From Lepturacanthus savala (taxonomy: Eukaryota; Chordata; Actinopteri; Scombriformes; Trichiuridae), in the NCBI GenBank assembly GCA_030544235.1, contig CM060477.1, forward strand, positions 9,198,434 to 9,262,433: DNA of 64,000 nt. Direction: 5' to 3'. Positions 27,030 to 38,700 of this stretch are shown piece after piece. Below the pieces are notes generated by a model. The model saw only the letters and a program-made list of their open reading frames with translations, was not told where the DNA came from and searched no databases. The first letter of the stretch is position 1; every line of letters begins with the position of its first letter. The position numbers and the translations under genes are program-made.

Positions 27030-29170
27030 TTAAAATATATTTTAAAATGCCTCAATCTTAACTCAACCCTACTTACAGCAAATATATCCACACCCAAAAT
27101 GTGCCGCAATGTGTTTCAGGTATTTGTAATGCTTTTCTGATGTGAACAATTTCCTTTTATTGTGTTTTCACAAAGAGAATAAAGGATTCCCAAATTTAAA
27201 ACTTTTGTTTTGAAAAGACACTAGAGTCAGGTTCAGCATCTTTGGCTCGACTCGGCAGTTGATAAATTGACTCATTATCGCGACAAAACAGGCTTTGTTA
27301 TCCCGAGATCATGACATAATTAATATGTGACCTTGGGATAACGGCATTAAAATAATAACCACAGACACTTAGGGCTTCTATACGTATACTACTATACTAC
27401 TTCCTGATCACATTAGTGGACCGTTTCATTAATGTGACGAATAGTCAAATGTCTAGATTAGCATATATACCCCATGACCACTTCATCCATATCAGGGAAG
27501 CTGTGACAGAGAAGCTGTCAAGAGTTAGAAGTTCCAGAGCAGTCAACCACCAATGAGGAAAATTGGTAGTTCGGTTCCTGTTTCCTCCAGTCCACATGTT
27601 GAAGTTTCCTATGGCAAAAACACAGAACCCTGCATGTGAGCAGCAGAAACATTGTAAAATAATCAGCCCCATTGCCCCCATTGCTTTCTTTTAACAAATG
27701 ACATTGAATCTTTTAAAAAAAACAAAAAAAAAAATTGTTTTTAAGCAGAAAAATAAAGGAGCTAAATATAGTGACAACAGAATTGCAAAAGTCCCTAAGA
27801 ATAACCAAGTGACCAAACCCTTTCATGTACTGTAAGTTCTTCCTAGCAGCCCTGAAATGTCACATGCATACAAGGGGCCTTATTCAAACATCCCTCTCTG
27901 CATGCGGGTGGGCGGGCTGTCGCGCTGTCAGGAGTTTCCCTCAGCAAGCTTGAGGTCACACCCTGCTCGTCCTCGTCCTTTTGTGACCTTCCTGTCTACC
28001 GTTCACATATTCCACATTAATAAAGCCCTTAGAAAGAACAGAGCTCTGCTGTGAGGCCCACGTTTTAAATGGTGTTGACACAGTAAAAAAGACAAAAGGA
28101 GCAGCATTGCATGGGTATGATGTCAGGCGTGCAATTTCCCTATAAAAAAAACCCTGAAATTCTCCCTTCACTTCCCCTCTGCCATCCTACTTCTCTTCTG
28201 AATTTAAGTGTTAAAATAATAAAAGTGGCATTTGGCCTGTTTGTATCACTGGCAGCTGCTCTAAAAAAACACTAAGTATAGGAATTAAGTTATTTAGATA
28301 AGAGTGCAGAGTATTTTTATTCTTGTTTTTGCTCTCATGGATACTAAAAAACAATTTTCCCCAGATCTGTGTGCTGATGAACCTGCTGTACCAGGAAAAA
28401 CACATGACAGAAACTTTTTTTACAAGTGATCTATGCCAAGGATCGGTCATTAGCTAACTAGAGAACAATGAGATCATCAGAGTTTCAATCAAATGGGAAC
28501 TGCTCTTTGAGCACTGGCCTTAAGTCAGGATGATCTCATAACTTTATCTCTTTATGCCAATGAGACGTTTATGGAGTCATTTATTCAGACCGGCACGTCT
28601 CTAGTTTATTCAAGCTTCACTGTGGCACACATTTCCGCATTTGATTGAATGACAATAGAAAGAATAGATATGGCACAGAGAACACTAATTATATCTGCAA
28701 TCTGCTGTAATATATTTCTTCTTTTGTGGCCCGTGCCTGAATCCTTCTGGGCCTTCTTGTCAGTGAGAGAGAACAAAGCTGTTGGTATGTTACAATATCA
28801 TCACCATGTGGCCGAGAGGGGTACTCACAATCTATTATAACACAGTCTTTCTTTTTAATGTCAGAATACAGATTTCATATTATTCAGTATATGAGGTTGT
28901 AAAAAAACACCCAATGTTTTTTTTGGCACATATTTGAGCCGCCATGTCGCCAGTATTTTAAACACTACTGTAACCGGTAAAACTCTAAAACCCGCATGTA
29001 ACCTGATCTTCTGATCAACGTGTTATGTTGTGGTTGTTGGAGAAAGATAGATCGGCTGCTGTGTGTTGACTTGTCTTAAACCACTGTAATCTGTGTCATC
29101 TGCATCATGATAACAGAAAGGCAAAAAGATTATGTGCAAATACATCCCTGATGTATTGCATTTGCTTTAA
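27030..29170. other. Intergenic, no gene recognised
   Basis: AT-rich sequence with A-runs near 27713-27735. I recognise no exon, RNA gene or complete mobile element here. Confidence 0.5.
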
Positions 29171-29664
29171 CCCGTTAAACTCCAGGGTACACATATAGTC
29201 AAGCTATACATCAAATTAAACAGGAGAAACTCCACTACAAGCATATATAAGTCATATTTACACACACCAAACATAACTCCAACACCAAGCAAATGAATTA
29301 ACAAATATGAAAATCAGTATACGATCATAAAGCCAACCCACTCGCCACGTTTTGATGCCTAGCGCTCAGATGCTTCATGTTATACAAACAAATGACATCA
29401 TATGAAAGCTGAGACTGTGACGAGTCCAACGGTACCATCCGTGTAGCTTTATGACAAAAACTAGCAGTAAACTAGCTGCCAAAAAACACTAAAGTAAAAA
29501 GTTGCTTGTTTGAAGCGACTAACAAAAAATGTGGTTTTTTTTTTTGTTGTTTTGGGATGAAAATTTTTATTTGAGATCAATAAATGGTCCTTTTGTGTCG
29601 ACCAACATCTCCTACCCTACTTACTATAGGTATGTCCTAAACAAAAAGGGCTGGAGTTCAAGGG
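29171..29664. mobile_element. Putative piggyBac-type non-autonomous element
   Basis: The left end reads TTAA then cccgttaaactccaggg. The right end reads ctggagttcaaggg then ttta. The ends are inverted repeats with the CCC...GGG termini of piggyBac elements, and TTAA is the piggyBac target site, although the right one has mutated to TTTAA. The roughly 490-bp interior has no coding capacity. A piggyBac transposase relic lies 14 kb away at 43487. Confidence 0.55.
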
Positions 29665-29669
29665 TTTAA

Positions 29670-31298
29670 GTCATTACTTATTGCAAAGAATGACACAATA
29701 TGAAGTAATTAAAGTTTATAAAACTTTTTTATTTCATGTTAAACAAGTAAACATGAACTGTGTCACAAATAATATTACACAACTACACCATCATTATTTA
29801 TCTTTTTCTTCCCTTAGTGCCGACTGCCATGGATTAGAAACCATTTAATATGCTGTATGAATTAATTCGTTAATTTTCTACTAAAATCATTCACAAAAAT
29901 GTGGATACTCTATTTACATTTTTTTGATTCATGTGTGGGCAAAGTCAGTATAAATCCTTTCTGGCAAATGTACACTTTACATAATCAACAGTGCTTTTCA
30001 CAAATACTGACAGGTAAAATTGTCAATGGACACGAACAAACGTTTCACAGATTTGTCTTTTTGCAGATGTAGAGCGAGCATTTCATTTACACTTTAAATA
30101 TAAAAAAATATCTCTGAGAGTGCGCGATGAGTTGTTAGGTTCTGTAATAATATCATCAGCGTGATCATTCCGTTTATAAATAATTGATAAGACATTGTAC
30201 ATTTTAACTCGCCTCCATTCTGAGGCGAGTTTAAAAATGTTCTGATTGTGTTTTTCTATCCTTAAATTATAACAAGAAGCAGATCGTGGTCATTTCAAAG
30301 TTCTTTTTTCTGTGTGAGCGTCTAAAATTTGTCTTCTTCTGTGATGACAGCTGGTGCAGACAGGTTCTCATTCTGGCAGTCGGAAGGTCCCTATCAATCA
30401 AAACAGGGACATTAAATCAAGAGTTGCATGGATCCAACATCTCTGTTGGGTGCATCAGTCAAGATTTGGGCTTAAAAACGTCTCATCAAAAGCACAAACT
30501 ACTAACATCATAGTATGCTACTTCCTGTCAGTGTGTAAATGACACATATCTATGACACATATCTATATCCAGTAGACTTATACAGTAATCAGGCTTCGTG
30601 CACATTATGGTGTTGATTTAATTGATATTACCATTTTTGCCCATCTGCATGGAAAAACCCATAATGTTAAAATATGATTTTAGATTTTTTGGGGACAAAT
30701 TAATTAATAATCACTGAAATCTCTCATTCATTTCAATACTAGAAGCTTATTTCCATACTGATGAGCACAAATGGGATTTTTATCCACAATAAAAGAGCGA
30801 GGTCTAAAACCTTCTGAATCGACTGTATACATGCGTCTGTTTTCACCTTCACTTACCTGTACTTAGGTTTTTATGGCATCTTTATGGCATAAGTATTGTG
30901 GCTACATTAAGGCTTCAGTTCATGATAGATAAAAGGTGCAGAATTCTTTTAATGTAAAACAAAGTGTTCACTAATATCCTGTTTAACGGTGCTGAATGAA
31001 GTATTATCAGCAAAATGTACTTAAAAAGTAGATTTACCCATTATCTAGACTGTGTTTGATCACTAAAGACTTGTAAGAGTATTTTAATGGTTTAGTTCAT
31101 TAATGTGGAGCCATTTTTTGATCATTTGAGGTGATTAATAGTAATAGTACTGCACCATAATATTTAGCACTTTTCACAAAAAGTCACCTAAAAAAATGTC
31201 CCTGTATGACCATAAAAATATTAAATATTAATAAAACATCCAAATTGTGGAATAACAAACATAAATCCAAAACCTTGTCTAACTCAAATGACACATCC
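29670..31298. other. Intergenic, nothing recognised except a hairpin
   Basis: AT-rich sequence downstream of FLVCR2. No exon recognised. The only clear structure is the inverted repeat at 30202-30236. Confidence 0.5.
30202..30236. other. 14-bp inverted repeat with one bulge
   Basis: The left arm ttttaactcgcctc (30202-30215) pairs with gaggcgagtttaaaa (30222-30236) across a 6-nt loop (cattct), with a single unpaired base. The GC-rich core in AT-rich surroundings makes it stand out. Function unknown. Confidence 0.6.
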
Positions 31299-31682
31299 TA
31301 ACTAATCTTCAAACTCTGCATTGCACAATTAAAGAAATAAATCTTGATTGCACATTAATAATTAACCTCAAATGTCCACTTCGGATCAAGGTTTCAAAAG
31401 CAATAACCTTTGCTGCTGGAAACATTTCAGAGCAACAAGACGTCCACTGAGTAAAGTACAAAAGAGTGAGTCAGTCTACTGACCTTTGTGGGCAGAAGAG
31501 TCTCGTTAATTTAGTGTTGGAGGTTTGTTGATTTTTTATGTGTGTTAACGGTTTACTGCTGCTGTGGCTAATGCCTTTTTAAAAAGTTATATATTGCTCA
31601 TAAGCTTCTCAATGGACCATGCAAAAAATGATCTAAGTGACTCAGTATTGGCTCAGGGGTCAACAGTGAGAAACCTTATGAG

Positions 31683-32226
31683 CAGTGGTGGAAAGTAAAA
31701 GAATTTTAAGTAGAATTTGAATGCAATTATACTTCACTTGAGTATTTAAATTGTATGCTACTTGATAACTTATACTTGATAAATATTTATCTTTTTATTC
31801 CATTACATTTATTTACCATTTACTACTTTTCAGATACATGTTTATATAATATATAATATAATAACATAATAATGTACAATGCATTGTTAGAGATTATCTT
31901 TGGCCAGCAAAGACACATTTCCCCTAAATATTCCCCCACATGGTTTCAAATAAATAACAAAGGAAAAAAACATAAAGATGAAAGAAAAATTCAGAAAAAC
32001 GTCTGTAGTATTCCTATGAAATCTATCATCTCAAATTGTGCTTATACATTAACTGTTAACCGTGTTAAATATATCAGTCATGAACCAATTCTCTGCGAAA
32101 CAAATACATCTACTTATAGTTATTAGCATTATGAATGGAGGACTTTTACTTGTAATGGAGTAATTTTACATCCTGGAATTGATACTTTTACTTAAGTAAA
32201 GGATCTGAGTACTTCCTCCACCGCTG
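31683..32226. mobile_element. hAT-type MITE ('cagtggtgg' family)
   Basis: It starts cagtggtggaaagtaaaag and ends with the inverse, 'gagtacttcctccaccgctg'. The interior carries the 'acttttacttgtaatggag' and 'tacttttacttaagtaaagg' words typical of an abundant teleost hAT-derived repeat. The flanks are cttatgag (31675-31682) and cttacgag (32227-32234), an 8-bp duplication with one mismatch. It interrupts duplication copy A, so it inserted after that duplication. Confidence 0.85.
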
Positions 32227-32319
32227 CTTACGAGTGATACAAAAACTTTCCATTACTCATTAAATGGAAAACTAAATGTTTACTGCTCCACCCTGTGATC
32301 TGTTTTTCTAGAAATGTCT

Positions 32320-32325
32320 TTTATT
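32320..32325 (-). promoter_or_regulatory. Candidate FLVCR2 poly(A) signal
   Basis: AATAAA on the minus strand about 350 nt past the FLVCR2 stop at 32678. A weaker ATTAAA lies a few bases after the stop, next to a genomic A17 run. Which site is used cannot be told from the sequence. Confidence 0.4.
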
Positions 32326-32677
32326 TTGTTATTTTATCATGTGTATGGCTCTTGTAAATATTACATCAGGCACGTTGGCTGTGATGGGATTAATCATAAC
32401 CCGACTTCACTTAAAATGTGAGGCAACTGGATAAAATCACACTGTAATGACCCTTGTGGGGAAAGAAGCAAAAAACCCCTGTTTTAATGATTGTGTGAAT
32501 ATTGAAAGAAAGTGAGGAGAGCGTGACAGAACATGCAGGTTTAACAGTGAAGGGTGAAAAGGTGTGAAGCAGATGTGGGAGAGAATTCCAATGCTCCTAC
32601 CTTTGTGTGTCTGAGTGTTGAGCTAAGATTTGAGGAGATTTTTTTTTTTTTTTTTGGAAGAAGAAAGGGTTTAATAA

Positions 32678-32758
32678 TCAGGCTTGAGGAAGAGGAGTCT
32701 GTGGCTTGGAGATTAAGGCCGTGGCTCCGTACTCTGGTCCCCCCATCGGCCTCTCCGC
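32678..32758 (-). CDS. flvcr2: FLVCR2 terminal exon 10
   Basis: The acceptor tgttgttttag is followed in phase 0 by a 26-residue cytosolic tail (AERPMGGPEYGATALISKPQ then TPLPQA) and TGA. The tail is not conserved with mammals, as expected for this region. The supporting evidence is the matching phase, a good acceptor and the stop. An alternative last exon cannot be excluded. Confidence 0.75.
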   Translation of the reverse strand, partial: AERPMGGPEYGATALISKPQTPLPQA

Positions 32759-35700
32759 CTAAAACAACAGCTACTGATCATTTCTCATTCATTTGTACAG
32801 GTATGAGTGTCCAGGCTAGAGTGAAGTTGGATGATTTTCTTCCGTGTTTTACAAATTTTACAAATAAAATCACATGAAACGTTCCAAAAGTTGGGATATT
32901 AAGCTTAATTTTCTCAAATAGCATAGAAATATCTCATTATAACATGAATTCGATATCAACAATCATCAGATCTTTCACCACAGAGCTTGGAGACCCACCA
33001 ATAGCAATTCTTCAAATTTTGTCTACAGGCCTGTGTTTACAGCATTGATTGTTAATTCACAGTTTGCGTGTTAGCAGGAATAAATTCACTACCGTCCAAA
33101 GGTTTGGCGTCACTTAGAAATATCTTAGAAATGTCACTTAGAAGTTTCTTTTTTCAATGAAGATAACTTTTAACTAATCAGAAATACACTCGATACATTG
33201 CTAATGTGGTAAATGACTATTCTAGCTGCAAATGTCTATCTACATCAGTGTATAGAGCCCCATTTCCAGTAACTATCACTCTAGTGTTTTAATGGTACAA
33301 TGTGTTAGCTCGTTGTATCAAAGGGCTAATATAATACAATTTTCTATTTATTTTACAAACACAAAATTGTCTGGGTGACCCCAAACTTTTGAACAGTAGT
33401 GTGTATACACACATGCACTGAAAAAAAATATTTTTTGTTTACCATTATTAGGCCACATTAAGCATATTGTATATTATTTAACTCCATTTCAAGCACTGAT
33501 GGAATTACTCCAATAAGTAAAAATATTGTTGAAACAAATTATGCAAGCTCACATGACGAGAATGAAAATAGACACAAAATGGTTATTTCTGGAGCAGCAA
33601 AAGGCATGCACGCCTATCACGCGATCTTATGACAGCAGGCAAACTCGTAAAACATCCTACGTTATGCCACCTTCCCCGTTGTTCCTGTATTGTTTATCCC
33701 CCAACAAACAAACAAAGCGTCACACCCTTTTACTTACTGCCGCTTTGGCCAACAGGTTTGCATTTTGTCTCCGCAGATCAGACTTAATCAATCCTGCAAG
33801 AGAGACACAGAGACAGAACAGGTAAAGCCAGAATACTATCATGAAGACAGAAAAGAATTTCACACTCATTGTCCTGCTGTAGTCAAACTGAATTCCTGCC
33901 TTGACAAGATGTAATACAGGTAAGTATCCAGTAGATGGCTCCTACGCATAGACACATTGCATAATCATACCAGAGACTATTAAAGTAGAACACACTGAAG
34001 TATTTCCTCAGACTGTGAAGCAATAAATAAAAAATAAATAAATAAAATATTTTGCAATTCAAGTTAAATCAGGTTTCCGGTGCACAATTGTAAAAACATC
34101 TTCATCTGCAATTAATAATTAATCTAAATTTCCACTTAAGGTCAATGTGTGTCATAAGAATTTATAACCTTTGTAACTGAAAAAGAGACCGTTCTGTTCC
34201 AAGTGAGTAACATGAGTAAAAGTTACTCAACTTTGAGTAAGTTGAGGAACAAAGTTAATCACCTTAATACAATATAAATGTCTGGACCGTCATCATCACC
34301 GTGGCTACTATTTCTGCTATGTTGCTATGCTATGGCTGCGGCCTTCATCACCCTCTCTGCACGTACACGCGCACACACACACACACACACATTGGCCTTT
34401 GAATTTGACTGCTTGGGTTCAGTGAACACGACTGAATCAGTGAAATTTGCATTTTTGCACTTTGCGAACTTTACATTTAATTTAATGCTCCATGCACTGC
34501 AATGTTGCACATGACGGCTGCTTTCTGTGGTTCTTTTGTTCTTCTTTTTATACAATGCTGCTATTTTATTTATTATTTTATTATGTATTTTTTTATATCC
34601 ATAGCCACAATTGTTACTGCTGTGCTGTTTTTTTAAATTTTGTATGATAAGACTACTAAACACAATTGTTGTACAATGTATAAGTTCTATTCTATTCTAT
34701 TTATCTCTTGATTATTTTGTGTTTTTATAATTCAGTTGTACTGCATAATTCATATTTATATTGTATTGATGATAATAGTTACACTGCTCATAATATTGAC
34801 TGCTAAAACTCCTACACAGATGTGGGTGCACAACGCACTTCTGCTAACAACCACGCCACAGACCCACCTTCATAATTCAGTTTTTATGTTTTGAAACTGT
34901 ACTTTTTTCCTGCACTATGTGCTATCATTGTTCCAACCTGTGCTGTAACTTGTGACAGCACCTTGGGCTGAACAGTGAGTCAGTCTGCTGAACGCCATGG
35001 GTAGAACAGTCTCAGTAATATAAAGTCGGAATGTGTTAAAGGTTTACCGTCTCAGTGGCTAACAGTGGCACTTTTAAAAAGTTATATATTTCTCATAAGC
35101 CTCTCAATGGGCCATGCAAAAATGATCTAAGTGGCTCTGTATTGGTCAAGAGGTCAAGAGAGCTATTCTCTTCTATTATATATTATATGTCTGTGCAACA
35201 ACCTTATGAGTGATGCAGCACGTCCCATTACTTAGTTAATAGACAACAAAATATGTATTGCTCCACCCTCTGATCTGTTTTTGTAGGAACGTCTGCTTAA
35301 AACTTTTCTTAATGAAAAACATTCACAGAAAAGGACGTCATATGATCAAGAGATCATACAAACTTCTTTATAAGTTCGAGTGGCCTTTCTGCTGGAAAGT
35401 GATACAAAAAAATGGTATAAATATTGTATCTGTTCAACATTCACTGATACAGCATTTCAAGTTGCACAGCAACCATTGTATGCATTCCTGGAATCTAACA
35501 ATTTCCCACAGATTCATTATTTACTCATAACAGAAAGACGGCAATTGTGTGTGACATAAAATCAGTAGCTTGTTATGACTCTATTCAGCATATTTTTCAC
35601 TGAATGCTAAAAGGTCGTACCTGTTATTATTGTGCCGATTAGAAGAAAGACACAAAGGAAGATGTTTCCTGACAGAGTGCCAAATTTGTCGATGATCTTC

Positions 35701-38700
35701 CCCTGGCAGATGGTGAATATAATACCAAACACCTGTGCAGACAGAGGGAAAAAAAAAGAGTGCTCATCTTCACACTCAAAGCTCCATTTCCATCCCTCAG
35801 CTATGGTTTACAAGAATCTAGGGCCTATAATATGGAGGATCGATACTTTCAGGAACTCCCTGCAGCCACAGAATGCTGAATGCAAGGAATGCGTCCATAA
35901 TTACTGTATGATCTAACTACCAGCTTCAATGAGGAATTTATTTCACAAAAGCGATTCAGAGAAATTGCAAGAAAAGGTGTCATTTCTACTCACACGTGGG
36001 TCGTGAGCACGCTGTTTGTTTTGATTAGAAAAACATGTCAAATCGAGTGAGAGGAAATGATCTCACTGCTGTAAATTCCAGCTTGGAAAAGAATTGATGA
36101 CGGGCTCCTGGCACTAAGAGGAACGCGCTAATCTGTGGGCTTTCATGTGCATAATCAAATCAGGATTTTACTACATGTTACTGGCCGGATTACAGTTTAA
36201 AATATGCTATTGTTTGGGTCTATGTATTGTCTTTAACCTCCTAGGAACAGAACTTGCATGGCCTGCATGCATGGAGTACACATATGTAGATGCCATGTCT
36301 TCGGAGGTTAATGTGTGCACTCGGGTCTCCATGGAAACCAGCGTTGATACCGGTTTGGTTATTCAGATGACGATTCAAAGTGAACTGAGCTTCACCTGTG
36401 CGGAGCAGTTGAGGAGCCCCGAAGAGGTTCCCTCTGACTCTGGGTACGTCAACTCCACTGCAAACTCAAACCCCAGCGGCAAGTAGCCGGTCATGAAGAA
36501 CCTGGACAAAAAAAAAAAGAAGTTAAGTTAATGAATTGTGTGTTTGTGTGAGGGTATTCACCACTCTCAATATAGTAATAGGTAAAACTCTAAAACTTTG
36601 GATGTATGTCCTCTCAGCACAAGACAAACGTCCTGTGGCTTATTGACACATTCTAATATTCAGGAACAACAGGTTTTTGAAAGCGGTTTAACACCAGTGT
36701 GTTATTACACAGAGGTTTTGCTTCCACTGAAGTGACAGCAGGTGAACTTGAATCACACGTCAGCCTGAGTCACTACATACTATATTTCCAGACATATTTC
36801 TTTGATGTGTCATATGCTTCCACTGAATTTTATCTAGGAAACTGGTAAAGCAATGTGCAATAACAGCGGAGGTCATCTGATTTTAATACCAGTCTATCAT
36901 GTCCGTCATAGGTAATGTAAAAATTCTACTGCAAATGACACATACAGACATAATGGTAAAACACTTGGGACAGTAGTTGTACAAAAAATGACTAAAAAAA
37001 AACTAAATACCAGGAATTCCAACAGGAACATGAAGCAACATGGAGCTCATTTGTCTCCATTAACAAGTGATGCTTGCTGCGACTTATTTGGCGATTCAGT
37101 CACATGAGCGTTGTACATTGTCTGACATGCATGTGTGTGCATTTATGGCGTAATACTACATAACAATATATATACATTTTAAATTTGTGTTAAATAAACA
37201 GTGTGCACCTAGAACATTCTGCAAAGCAGCAGTGATAGTGGATTAGATGAGGAGGTGGAATAAAGTAAATTAATCTTAAATAACTGCTTAAGATGATTCC
37301 ACACAATTGCAGCCATTGTGCGCTCGAGTACAGGAAGTTTGCCTGACCTCTGCTCTATATATAGGAGTGTAAATACTAGGTCAGTGTGTGCAAAGGCACT
37401 TTATGTCATGCAGTTGGCTGAATGATTGTCAAGACACAGTTGACTGTTAAATCAACACTTGCTGTAAATTATTATTGCAAATGTCAACAGAAACATTGCG
37501 CTTGGATAAATTAACATAACAGAAGTCAGAGAATAAGGTTGCACAATGTTTTCTGCAGGTCTGCCTCACTGATTCGGATTATTGTTTAATAACCACTTTG
37601 TTCTTTTGCAAGGAGCATAAAATGGAGGATTATGTAAGAGAAATATATATCATAAGTAAACTGGTAAATAGAGTGTTTTTGGTGATTTGATAGTAAATAT
37701 ATCTCCATTTACAGCACATATCATTTCTATTTCTGCCCATTTATTGAAAGTCTCATATTAACATATTCATTCAAAAACACTTTAGCTCATATTACTTCAT
37801 AGATTAAATAAAGAATGAAAGAATACCCAAGAGATCCTGCAGTAATGAACACCACCCAGAGGTGTCCGAGACTGAGCGTAGCAGCATAGACGATCATCCC
37901 CACCAGAGACATGAAATACACTCCGAGTGTCGTCTGCCTGGAAAAACATGCAACAATCACAAAGGTTTAAGGCGGAAAATAATAAATTGTGAGTATAGCT
38001 GTATTTCACCTAGTTCATCTAGTGTGGATAAACTCCACCGGATGCTTCTTCTGTGATTTAAAAGATTTGTAATGCGCTTGCGCTTGCGATTATTTCTTTT
38101 CAAATGCCGTTATCTCAAATAAATTATTTTGTTATCTCAAGATAAGAAGATAATCGACCCTTTATCACAAATGCTTGGTTTATTTTATTGCTTGTAATGT
38201 TTGTTTATCATGTTTATCTTGCATAAATTATAAAAGGTTGTTCATGCAGGGGAACCCCAAACAATCACTTTTCAAGCATGTTACTAGACCGTAATCAGTA
38301 ATGAGAGAAAAGAAAGTGGGGTAGAGGGAGGGAATAAGAACAAACGTGACAGAGCCTGAAGGCTTCTTGGGCTTGAACTAAATAGCTGAGATTCATGTGA
38401 GGGAGACGTAGCGAGGAGAAGACAAGAACGAACGGATGAGATCCACCCATGATGAATCTTTTGATAATCTTATTATCTCGAGATAACAAGATAGCAAGAT
38501 TAACAATATTGATACGATGGAATTAAGAAAAAAATCTCAACTTCTGTAAAGTTGGACTTCTATACAGGGATTTAAAAGGGAACCTTGCAGAATGAGCTGC
38601 AAGTTCTATGAAGGGAGTAGTTAAAATATCAAAGCTAGGTGGGAGGGAAATGCAGCTGCGAGTGTGCCGCAAACACACCCGCATTCCCCCATTTGCAGGA

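Larger units (their letters stand above)
31299..32330. repeat. Local duplication, copy A (3' flank of FLVCR2)
   Basis: Several blocks here reappear in the same order at 34085-35300. They include 'attaataattaa' with 'tccactt', 'aaaaagttatatatt.ctcataagc.tctcaatgg.ccatgcaaaa', 'atgatctaagtg.ct', and 'ctccaccct.tgatctgttttt.taga'. The copies are clearly diverged. Copy A is split by the hAT element at 31683-32226. Confidence 0.75.

Noticed and set aside
33526..33914. Plus-strand open frames of 74-99 residues
   Set aside because: Antisense to FLVCR2 exon 9 and its flanks, with no family resemblance.
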